Positions 1-5,603 of a DNA stretch of 5,626 nucleotides are shown here, in pieces. Location: positions 1 through 5,626 of the forward strand of contig JALVHX010000056.1 of the NCBI GenBank assembly GCA_027028805.1, given 5' to 3'. The stretch comes from Desulfurococcales archaeon (lineage in GTDB: Archaea; Thermoproteota; Thermoprotei_A; Sulfolobales; Desulfurococcaceae). The notes under the pieces are model-generated. The model ran no database searches, was not told the origin of the DNA, and worked only from the letters and a program-made list of their open reading frames with translations. A program made the position numbers and the translations under genes. Position 1 is the first letter of the stretch, and every line of letters begins with the position of its first letter.

Positions 1-1615
1 GGGGGAAGGTGTCGCCGGCGCTCAGAGTGATTGTGCCGAGATATTCTCCGCCGCTCTCCCCGCCCGGGGCAACCGTCCTATACACCTCGTATCTAACCCG
101 GGTGCCCGGCAGGAGGCCGAGGGGGTCATAGTGGATAACTGGGAGGGGATAGGATGCTGTTCCACCGCTCGGCGACGCGGTGAAGTTGACCGTTATCCCG
201 GCCGGCTCCACGTGCAGGGCGCCAACCCAGAGATCCGTGATCGTTAGGGTGTAGCGGCCCGGCTTGACCCATATAGTGGCGGAGCCGTTCTCGGCGTCCC
301 AGATATAGCTGTAGGGGTGGAGGCCGGGGGCGGCCTCAACCCTTATCCTGGCATGGAACCCCAGCGTCGCGGGCATGGGTGTCGCGGGCTGTATGTGGAC
401 GGGTACGAGGTCTAGTGTGAAGCTATAGCTCCTCTGCTCCCCGGCACCGATCCTTATGTCGGGGAAGTATATGTTGCTCCACCCCGGGATGATCGGCGAC
501 GCTATATATGTGCCGGGAACCATGAACACTGTGTAGGAGCCGTTGGGGCCCAACGTATACGTCCCCACGCTCTCGCCGGGAACAGGGTTGCCGGCCCTCT
601 CGGCCTGCCTCCACAGCATAACGCTCATCCCTGCGAGAGGGCTCCCCGAGGCGTCCCTGAACCCTATGGTGAGCTCCCCGAGGAGAACCGTCTCGTTGCG
701 GGTCTCGTTCTCCCCTATATATACCTCGAGGATCCCGGCGGCGGGGCCGCGGAGCACTAGGCGGTAGCCGCCCACAGGCATAGTCAAGGATGCCTCGCCG
801 CCGCTGTCGGTGACGAGCGTCGCATAGTATCTCCCGCACTCGCCTCCGCCGCCGCACCCAGTGTATATATCAACGATCACTCCGGCGGCGGGGCCGCTCG
901 GCGCTAGTAGCTTCAGGTCAAGGATCCCGGTGGCGGCCAGGGAGGCCTCGTTGTTGATCCATGGCTCCGCGGCCCCGGGTTCCATGGAGCTCATTGTCTC
1001 ATTGAACTCCATGCGCGTCAGCGTCTCGGCGAGCCACGCCCCCCAGGGCTCCCAGTAGGCTATATACGCGAGTATTCTCCCGTAGCCCCACCTGTTCTCC
1101 CTGTACAGCCTGTAGAGTGTCTCGTTGTAGTAGTAGCCGCCGTAGAGCCTGAGGGGCACTAGGCGGCGGAACAACATGTTGTAGTAGTAGGTGTAGCTCT
1201 CCCTGCCCAGGTAGGGGGAAGCATCCTCGCCTAGGGCATAGTACCGGTACCCCTCCGCCACTATGTCGCGGAAGAACCTCGTATAGTAGTAGCCGCCGCT
1301 CGCGTTGCCGGGTATCAGGTCGCCGAACAGCTTCTCGGCGTAGAAGCCGCCCGCCCACTCCTCGGGCACAGCCCTCTCCCAGAACAAGCGCTCCAGCCGG
1401 GGATCATGGAGGGAACCGTTCGCCGGAACCGCCTCGTAGAGGAGCCTGTATAGGAGATCCCTGTCGTGGACGGCGCGGATCCAGAGACGATACCCGTATC
1501 TCTCCATGAGCCCGCTAGGCGCCGCTCCGCCCGCCGCCGACACCGGTAGTGTGCTAGGCAACAACACGAGTAGGACGAGTAGTGCGAGGAGACCCGTATA
1601 TGCTACGCGCAACAT
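1..1615 (-). CDS. Secreted N-glycosylated multi-domain surface protein, Tyr-rich head plus beta-sandwich modules (3' end outside window)
   Basis: Seen: one frame stays open from the ATG at 1615 to base 1 (538 codons), so the C-terminus is missing. Residues 1-27 form a signal peptide (MLR, a Leu/Val core, then VSA before AGG). Residues about 35-215 are a Tyr/Trp-rich, probably helical head with three YYY runs. From about 229 come modules that each carry a 'P-x-G-x-Y' turn between hydrophobic strands (PVGGYRL 280-286, VPGTYIA 366-372, KPGRYTL 451-457), as in carboxypeptidase-regulatory or PEGA-like folds. Nine N-x-S/T sequons are present (N66, N104, N164, N205, N303, N307, N358, N443, N477). 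The only cysteines are C254 and C260. Inferred: an exported cell-surface protein, possibly anchored by the missing C-terminus. I do not recognise the family and claim no enzyme activity. An in-frame ATG at 1627 would add MWGV; neither start has a clear Shine-Dalgarno. The nearest in-frame upstream stop is at 1778-1780. Confidence 0.85.
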   Translation of the reverse strand, partial: MLRVAYTGLLALLVLLVLLPSTLPVSAAGGAAPSGLMERYGYRLWIRAVHDRDLLYRLLYEAVPANGSLHDPRLERLFWERAVPEEWAGGFYAEKLFGDLIPGNASGGYYYTRFFRDIVAEGYRYYALGEDASPYLGRESYTYYYNMLFRRLVPLRLYGGYYYNETLYRLYRENRWGYGRILAYIAYWEPWGAWLAETLTRMEFNETMSSMEPGAAEPWINNEASLAATGILDLKLLAPSGPAAGVIVDIYTGCGGGGECGRYYATLVTDSGGEASLTMPVGGYRLVLRGPAAGILEVYIGENETRNETVLLGELTIGFRDASGSPLAGMSVMLWRQAERAGNPVPGESVGTYTLGPNGSYTVFMVPGTYIASPIIPGWSNIYFPDIRIGAGEQRSYSFTLDLVPVHIQPATPMPATLGFHARIRVEAAPGLHPYSYIWDAENGSATIWVKPGRYTLTITDLWVGALHVEPAGITVNFTASPSGGTASYPLPVIHYDPLGLLPGTRVRYEVYRTVAPGGESGGEYLGTITLSAGDTFP

Positions 1616-1674
1616 GACGCCCCACATCCAGATGCGTGAACCAGGCAGCGTGGATGAGTGTCTCCGCGCAGAAA

Positions 1675-1702
1675 GGAGGAGCGGCGCGGACCCGTCTCCT
1701 CC
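1675..1702 (-). promoter_or_regulatory. Possible leader hairpin upstream of surface-protein gene
   Basis: GGAGGAG (1675-1681) and CTCCTCC (1696-1702) are perfect 7-bp complementary arms around a 14-base GC-rich loop. On the minus strand the right side of the stem is followed by TTTCTG. If transcription begins near the TATA-like sequence around 1772-1780, this structure lies in a leader of about 120-135 nt. It could be an RNA structure or only purine-rich coincidence in GC-rich DNA; no known riboswitch is recognised. Confidence 0.25.
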
Positions 1703-1771
1703 CGAAGAACAGGCTCGGGCCCAGGCTATGCGTGCGGCGGGCTCCTCACAGCCCCTGCGCGGTGTCCCGGG

Positions 1772-1782
1772 TATAATTTATT
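1772..1782 (-). promoter_or_regulatory. Candidate TATA box for the minus-strand surface-protein gene
   Basis: On the minus strand this reads as an AATAAATTATA-like sequence at the edge of the AT-rich island, a reasonable archaeal TATA box. It would place the transcription start near 1750, giving an unusually long leader before the ATG at 1615 or 1627. A second AT-rich candidate (TTTAATTAT on the minus strand, near 1791-1799) is equally possible. No closer TATA-like sequence is visible in the GC-rich leader. Confidence 0.3.
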
Positions 1783-1844
1783 GGAACAAATAATTAAACC
1801 TTATCTCTATACATGTTTACTTGAATACATATAGGCTTACTTTA

Positions 1845-1868
1845 ATGAATTGAAAATGAATTGAAAAT
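1845..1868. repeat. 11-bp tandem repeat, 2.2 copies
   Basis: ATGAATTGAAA is repeated exactly at 1845-1855 and 1856-1866 and continues with AT. The 11-bp period is close to one turn of the DNA helix, so a protein bound to each copy would sit on the same face. TTACTT is also repeated at 1817-1822 and 1837-1842 in the same AT-rich block. The repeat lies between the two divergent promoters, a suitable place for an operator, but function is unproven. Confidence 0.6.
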
Positions 1869-1887
1869 CAGCCACGGGGCCCCTGGA

Positions 1888-1904
1888 CTCCTCGGAGGAG
1901 TAAT
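1888..1904 (+). promoter_or_regulatory. Palindromic promoter element shared with the HD gene (copy 1)
   Basis: CTCCTCGGAGGAGTAAT. The first 13 bases form a palindrome with 6-bp arms around one central base. It lies directly upstream of the TATA-like sequence of the phosphohexomutase-like gene. The exact reverse complement of all 17 bases occurs at 5604-5620, so relative to the HD gene on the minus strand it is in the same orientation, with the TATA box starting about 6 bases after GAGGAG in both places. This is the position expected for a regulator that overlaps or flanks the BRE. Confidence 0.6.
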
Positions 1905-1905
1905 T

Positions 1906-1914
1906 GTTTTATCT
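1906..1914 (+). promoter_or_regulatory. TATA box for the phosphohexomutase-like gene
   Basis: TGTTTTATC lies about 40 bases before the GTG start at 1953 in otherwise GC-rich DNA. With the usual archaeal spacing of about 25-27 bases, transcription would begin near 1936-1938 and leave a leader of only about 15 bases. It follows the palindromic element at 1888-1904. Confidence 0.5.
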
Positions 1915-1952
1915 CACCCAGGGTCCCTGAGTGGTATTCGTGTCTATAGGGG

Positions 1953-3206
1953 GTGGGCCGGCTCTTGGCGTCGTGGAGGATTGTCGGTGGTAGAATAGTG
2001 GGCGTGCCTAACAGGGAGCTGTTGGGCGAGGATGCTGTGGGGATAGGCACAGTTATAGGGTCTTTCGTGGGCAGGGGCTCTCTCGTGATAACGGGGAGGG
2101 ACTACGCCCCCGCCTCGAGGATGATTAAGAGGGCCCTGGCGGCTGGCTTGATGGCGGCGGGGGTTGACGTGATGGATATCCATAGCGGGGTTGTCGGCGA
2201 GATAGCTTTCGCCATAAAGAGGTTCGGCGGCGCCGGAGGCGTCTATGTCTCCCAGTACCCCCTGGAGCCCCCCGCTGTCCAGATAAGGGTTTTCGCGGCG
2301 CCGGGCAGGGAGGTTGGCGGCGAGACTCTGCGCCGCGTGCTCGGCGTGGAGCCTGTGCGCGTCGACCCCTACGAGGCCGGGTGGCTTGTATACGCCGAGT
2401 ACATGCATGATCTCTACGCGGCGGCTGTGAAGAGCTACATAGACCTGGGCGCGGCGGGGAGGCGGCTCAGGGTAGCGGTCTCGGCGGCCCAGGGCCCTTT
2501 CTCGAGGATAGCCCCGCTCCTCCTCGACGACCTGGCCGCCGACTACGTGTTGACGGGTATGGCGAGGCCTCCAAGCCATAAGCCTCTCCGCTACCCCCTG
2601 GAGAAGGAGTTGCTCAAGGTCTCCCTCATGGTGGTGGAGCTGGGCCTCGACATGGGCCTCGTCTTCAACAACGACGCCTCCTCCCTGACAGTGATAGATG
2701 ATACTGGGAGAATACTTCTCCCCGAGGAGGCGGCCGCGGTGCTCGCCAAGGGCCTCCCCAGGGGCTCCAGGATGCTTGTATCCCGAGACTGTATGCGGCT
2801 CATAGACGAGGCAGGGGAGGCGGCGGGCGTAAGAGTTGAGAGAGGCCCCGCGGACCCCGGCGAGCTGGCGGCGAGGGCGGCGGAGACGAGGCCTGACCTG
2901 GCCGTTAACTGTAGGGGAGAATACATATACCCGCTCTTCAGCCTCGGCTACGACGCGGTGCTGGCCGCCGCGAAGCTGATAGAGACCCTGGGCAGGCTCG
3001 GCGCCAGGCTCTCAGAGCTCACCAGGCCCCTCAGCAGACACTACCGCGAGGAAACCATAGAGAAGCCGCTCGCCGAGACGGCGCGGGAGATGTGCGGGGA
3101 GACGTGCACGCCATACGCCGCGGGATACAGGGAGAAGACGGCTACGGCCACGAAGACACTGTTGCCGAGCCACGGCGGGACAAGGATTATAACAGAAAAA
3201 CAATAA
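1953..3206 (+). CDS. Phosphohexomutase (PGM/PMM) family protein with degenerate active site
   Basis: The 417 residues follow the alpha-D-phosphohexomutase fold in order: N-terminal start like MGKLFGTDGIRG (MGRLLASWRIVGG), GRD plus helix at 48-71, domain 2 at about 145-250, domain 3 at about 251-345, and a short domain 4. Active enzymes interconvert hexose 1- and 6-phosphates through a phosphoserine in a TASHNP-type loop with Mg2+ on DGDADR. Here the loop aligned without gaps is SQYPLE (100-105), with Tyr102 at the serine position; the metal loop is NNDASS (239-244), keeping one of three aspartates; the sugar loop GExSG is RGEYIYP (321-327); and the RxSGTEP phosphate loop is absent or reduced to PSHGGT (405-410). 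Ordinary mutase activity is therefore unlikely; a binding, regulatory or different catalytic role is inferred. The GTG start is fixed by an in-frame TAG two codons upstream and by the family N-terminus. The family is sure; the function is not. Confidence 0.9.
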   Translation: MGRLLASWRIVGGRIVGVPNRELLGEDAVGIGTVIGSFVGRGSLVITGRDYAPASRMIKRALAAGLMAAGVDVMDIHSGVVGEIAFAIKRFGGAGGVYVSQYPLEPPAVQIRVFAAPGREVGGETLRRVLGVEPVRVDPYEAGWLVYAEYMHDLYAAAVKSYIDLGAAGRRLRVAVSAAQGPFSRIAPLLLDDLAADYVLTGMARPPSHKPLRYPLEKELLKVSLMVVELGLDMGLVFNNDASSLTVIDDTGRILLPEEAAAVLAKGLPRGSRMLVSRDCMRLIDEAGEAAGVRVERGPADPGELAARAAETRPDLAVNCRGEYIYPLFSLGYDAVLAAAKLIETLGRLGARLSELTRPLSRHYREETIEKPLAETAREMCGETCTPYAAGYREKTATATKTLLPSHGGTRIITEKQ

Positions 3207-3222
3207 ACCTGACACAATATAG

Positions 3223-3227
3223 TTTTT
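3223..3227 (+). terminator. Possible T-tract terminator after the phosphohexomutase-like gene
   Basis: A run of five T lies 17 bases after the TAA at 3204-3206, in an AT-rich stretch and without a hairpin. Archaeal RNA polymerase can terminate on short U-tracts, so this fits, and it agrees with the next gene having its own promoter. A single T5 is weak evidence. Confidence 0.35.
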
Positions 3228-3258
3228 ACCAAACCAGTAGAATACGATGCCTACACCA

Positions 3259-3267
3259 CATTATAAC
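3259..3267 (+). promoter_or_regulatory. TATA box for the small downstream gene
   Basis: CATTATAAC, with TTATAA at 3261-3266, would start transcription near 3290. That leaves a leader of about 17 bases holding a GGGAG motif (3295-3299) seven bases before the ATG at 3307. This promoter and ribosome-site pair is the main reason for choosing 3307 over the upstream in-frame ATG at 3247. An alternative box, ACAATATAG (3214-3222), would give a leaderless start at 3247. Confidence 0.45.
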
Positions 3268-3306
3268 CAAACCACAGGCCCCACTATTATCAACGGGAGC
3301 AGGGAG

Positions 3307-3693
3307 ATGAGGGACAGGGAAGACAACATACTCTACAGGCTAGATAAGAGACTAATAGATGCATACACCGCCGCCTACAGCCTCATCTACTTGACAGGCA
3401 GGCCCCGTGGCCACGGGGCCGTGAACAGCTTCGCATATATAGCTGTGAGGCGCGGGCTTCTACGCGATCACTGGGGTGGCTGGCACCCCACGATAATGGG
3501 CGTGACGAGCCCCGCATATATGAGTGATCTCGCGGTATTAGCTGAGAAGGGGTTGCTGGTCGACACCGGCCGCGGCCTAGCGTTGCCCCCGCAGTCCGCG
3601 GCGCCCACACGCCTGCTACTGGTCTCGCCCTCGATATACAGTGACCCCGTCGGCGCCGCCCTTAGACTATACTATGGTAGTCATATGCGATGA
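3307..3693 (+). CDS. Hypothetical protein, about 128 residues
   Basis: I do not recognise this family. The product is soluble-looking, with no signal peptide or membrane segment. The N-terminal third is charged and helical (MRDREDNILYRLDKRLIDAY, then AYSLIYLTG). Two 'helix then GLL' units follow (VRRGLL; LAVLAEKGLL) and then VDTGRGLALPP, which could be a helix-turn-helix with a beta wing; this is a loose structural guess without a diagnostic motif. Composition and third-position GC match the neighbours, so it looks like a real gene. The chosen ATG has GGGAG seven bases upstream and a TATA box at 3259-3267. An in-frame ATG at 3247 would add 20 residues in AT-richer, codon-atypical sequence. 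It is 101 bases after the phosphohexomutase-like gene, on the same strand, and convergent with the HD gene. A perfect 20-bp palindrome (3401-3420) lies inside it. Confidence 0.7.
   Translation: MRDREDNILYRLDKRLIDAYTAAYSLIYLTGRPRGHGAVNSFAYIAVRRGLLRDHWGGWHPTIMGVTSPAYMSDLAVLAEKGLLVDTGRGLALPPQSAAPTRLLLVSPSIYSDPVGAALRLYYGSHMR
3401..3420. repeat. Perfect 20-bp palindrome inside a coding sequence
   Basis: GGCCCCGTGGCCACGGGGCC equals its own reverse complement over all 20 bases, with no spacer. It encodes the G-R-P-R-G-H-G-A region of the small hypothetical protein. Eleven bases (GCCACGGGGCC) also occur at 1871-1881 in the promoter region of the phosphohexomutase-like gene. Confidence 0.7.
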
Positions 3694-3762
3694 CATATGT
3701 GATAGAGTGTAAACAGAGCCGTGATGGAGCCGTACTGGATGTTGTAGGGGTATGTGGTTTCT

Positions 3763-5493
3763 CTACATTGTTATGCTCTCGAATACTGTTGGGGAGGTAT
3801 ATAGTCTCACTGATTCAGCTATCTTGTCTATAGCCTCCCGTGTAGCGGCGTCTATTCCGTTACCGACTCTTCCTATTATTATCTTGCTCTGTATGCTTGA
3901 GATAAGCTTGGATAGTCTCACCGCCAGTATATTCATATCGATTCTCTCCCTGTACTCTCTGGCTTTCTCCCTATGCACATATATTCTTAGAAACATGGCG
4001 TTGTTCAAGTAGTGTGTCCTTGCATAGTTGAACACGTTTGTCTCCGTATAATCTATGGCGTGGCCGTAGTGGTGGGCCAGGTATAGGAGCTCGCCCTGTA
4101 TCTTCGAGAACGATGATGGGAAGAACGTTATGCTCCTTATGATAACCTCTATGTTGTCTTCGACGAAGTCCCTGTCATAGTGGTTGCCGAGATAATCCTT
4201 GATCCCCTTTATCACGAGGTTCCTGTGGCGCTCCTTGTCTATTTTGCCCGAGGGTTTCTCGGGGGGCAGGTGTATCGATATGGATAATACTTGTCTATAG
4301 GAGGGTTTCCGGTATATGAAGAGGTTTCTCACAGCCTCCTCTACGCGGCTCATCCCGTTGCATGAGACTGTGAAGCCCCTGCTCCAGCCTATGCTACATA
4401 TCTCGAACAGCTTCTTCCGTAAAACATCGTCGGTTAACAATATGTATTTTCTCAGATACTCGAGTATCTCGTCGTCCCCAACCCTGTTCTTGGCCAGTAT
4501 AGAGGGGTCTAGGTCGAAGATCTCGGCAAGCACCTTCTTGTTGGAGAATATCTTCTCCAGCTCCCTGTTGAAGGCGAGGACGACGGGGTGGTAGTACACG
4601 TTCTCATACATCTGTAGGCGGGCGGTGGCGAACCTGAAGAGGTTGGGCTCGGCCTTCTCGTCTATGGCGAGTATCGGTGTAAGGGCTTTCTCCTCGTGCG
4701 GGGGCACGGGGATAGCCTTGTTGATTAGGCGGAGGTAATCTATTTTCCCGAAGCTCTCGACTCCCGTATAGTAGCTGTCCCTCATGAGATAGTCTAGGGT
4801 GTCCGCCGGGTAGATCCAGTCCCTTATAATCATTCTGAGGAAGAGGCCCGCGGCCGCCGCCTCCCTCTCCCCGCTAGCCGCCGCCCTAACCGCTTCATCG
4901 GCGGGCTCGAGCATTGTGTCGAGGAGCTGTATGAAGACCCTGGCGTCTGTGCGCCCGAACTCCTCGGCGACCAGCCTGTGGAGCCTGTCTCTCAGGAATA
5001 GGCGGTAGATATGGTAGCCTATTGTCTCGTGGTCGAGGCTTATCCCTATATCTGATTTACCCAGCCCATAGACGCCGAGTATGTCGTTGATTATCCTCTC
5101 CTCGAACATGTGGCTCAGGGGCCCATGGCCTATGTCGTGGAGGAGCCCCGCCATGCGGGCGGCGTATCTCGCTATCCGGCGCTTGGACTGCGTGGAGGCT
5201 ATCGTGGAGTAGACGTCCCTGTATACCTCGCTTCTGCGGAAGCCCCTGTTGTTCTCATAGTTCCTCGCAACCTTATCGATCACTTTATCGGCGAACACGC
5301 CCGACAAATGCATTACGCCGAGGCTGTGCTCGAACCTTGTATGGTTAGCGCCGGGGTAGACGAGATAGGTCAGCTGTAGCTGTTTAATATACCTGAGCCG
5401 TTGCATGGGCCAGCTGTTTACCACCCACTCCTCCCACTCACCATAGATATTGATCGTGTCATATATCGGGTCCTTTATCGAGACCGTGTACAT
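3763..5493 (-). CDS. HD-domain phosphohydrolase, COG1078/SAMHD1-like dNTPase family
   Basis: The 576 residues begin with the hallmark DPIYDTI, then QRLRYIKQL (31-39), YPGANHTRFEHSLGV (46-60), LLHDIGHGPLSHMF (117-130), DHETIG (154-159) and DTLDYLMRD (231-239). H56, H119, D120 and D231 match the H...HD...D metal set of SAMHD1-type enzymes; H123, H155, Y235, R292, Y300 and H302 also fit conserved family positions. Such enzymes hydrolyse dNTPs to nucleoside and triphosphate, usually as nucleotide-regulated oligomers in the cytosol. A dNTPase or related nucleotide phosphohydrolase is therefore likely; the exact substrate is not shown. From about residue 330 onward it has a long, lysine/arginine-rich C-terminal part that I could not match to a named domain. 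The start is secure: an in-frame TGA lies two codons upstream, and GGAG precedes the ATG by about 10 bases. It converges on the small hypothetical gene with 69 bases between stop codons. The 3' half is markedly AT-richer than the 5' half. Confidence 0.92.
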   Translation of the reverse strand: MYTVSIKDPIYDTINIYGEWEEWVVNSWPMQRLRYIKQLQLTYLVYPGANHTRFEHSLGVMHLSGVFADKVIDKVARNYENNRGFRRSEVYRDVYSTIASTQSKRRIARYAARMAGLLHDIGHGPLSHMFEERIINDILGVYGLGKSDIGISLDHETIGYHIYRLFLRDRLHRLVAEEFGRTDARVFIQLLDTMLEPADEAVRAAASGEREAAAAGLFLRMIIRDWIYPADTLDYLMRDSYYTGVESFGKIDYLRLINKAIPVPPHEEKALTPILAIDEKAEPNLFRFATARLQMYENVYYHPVVLAFNRELEKIFSNKKVLAEIFDLDPSILAKNRVGDDEILEYLRKYILLTDDVLRKKLFEICSIGWSRGFTVSCNGMSRVEEAVRNLFIYRKPSYRQVLSISIHLPPEKPSGKIDKERHRNLVIKGIKDYLGNHYDRDFVEDNIEVIIRSITFFPSSFSKIQGELLYLAHHYGHAIDYTETNVFNYARTHYLNNAMFLRIYVHREKAREYRERIDMNILAVRLSKLISSIQSKIIIGRVGNGIDAATREAIDKIAESVRLYTSPTVFESITM

Positions 5494-5593
5494 GGATCAG
5501 CATCTCCGCGGGGATGAATGGGTCGGAATTGTTTGTTTAAGATATTCTTGATAGATACCTGTATGTGTTTATTCTGTATATTTTGATCTCATA

Positions 5594-5602
5594 TCTTATA
5601 AG
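5594..5602 (-). promoter_or_regulatory. TATA box upstream of the HD gene (palindromic, possibly bidirectional)
   Basis: CTTATAAG (5595-5602) is a near-ideal archaeal TATA box and reads the same on both strands. On the minus strand it follows the shared palindromic element by a few bases and would start transcription near 5570, giving a leader of about 75 bases. A second minus-strand candidate, TCTTAAAC near 5538-5545, would give a shorter leader. Because the box is symmetric it might also serve a plus-strand gene beyond the right edge. Confidence 0.45.
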
Positions 5603-5603
5603 T

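Larger units (their letters stand above)
1616..1952. other. Divergent intergenic region
   Basis: This 337-base gap separates the minus-strand surface-protein gene from the plus-strand phosphohexomutase-like gene. Its left half (1616-1770) is GC-rich and holds no convincing gene; it would be the 5' leader of the minus gene and contains a possible hairpin (1675-1702). Positions 1771-1860 are sharply AT-rich (20 G/C in 90). Next come an 11-bp tandem repeat (1845-1868), a palindrome around GGGGCCCC (1872-1886), the palindrome CTCCTCGGAGGAG (1888-1900) and a TATA box for the plus gene. The short frames that cross this gap have no start signal or recognisable protein. Confidence 0.75.

Noticed and set aside
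672..685. CTCCCCGAGGAG, similar to the shared promoter palindrome
   Set aside because: Lies inside coding sequence, is not an exact copy and lacks a neighbouring TATA box; similar coding matches recur (for example near 2718) in this GC-rich DNA.
423..1358. Two minus-strand frames (423-857 and 999-1358) as separate genes
   Set aside because: They are offset from the continuous 538-codon frame that has signal peptide, sequons and regular modules; their products are Arg-rich and patternless.
1506..1793. Plus-strand 95-residue frame across the start of the surface-protein gene
   Set aside because: Opposes the signal-peptide coding region, ends in the AT-rich island, and has low-complexity Ala/Arg/Pro composition with no promoter.
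1944..2579. Minus-strand frame of 211 residues opposite the phosphohexomutase-like gene
   Set aside because: Arg/Pro/His-rich antisense product of a GC-rich gene, with no recognisable domain; the plus strand encodes a clear protein family.
3680..3699. Repeated CATATG and a GTCAT/ATGAC mini-hairpin at the stop codon of the small gene
   Set aside because: Stem of five bases with no following T-run; too weak to call a terminator or operator.
3688..3745. Possible C/D box RNA between the convergent genes (GCGATGA and GTGATGG resemble C boxes)
   Set aside because: No CUGA D or D' boxes at suitable spacing on either strand.
3752..4012. Plus-strand frame of 86 residues, very hydrophobic, resembling a small membrane protein
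   Set aside because: It lies antisense to the 3' end of the HD gene, whose frame is supported by family similarity; hydrophobicity here is the usual result of reading charged codons in antisense. No promoter or ribosome site specific to it.
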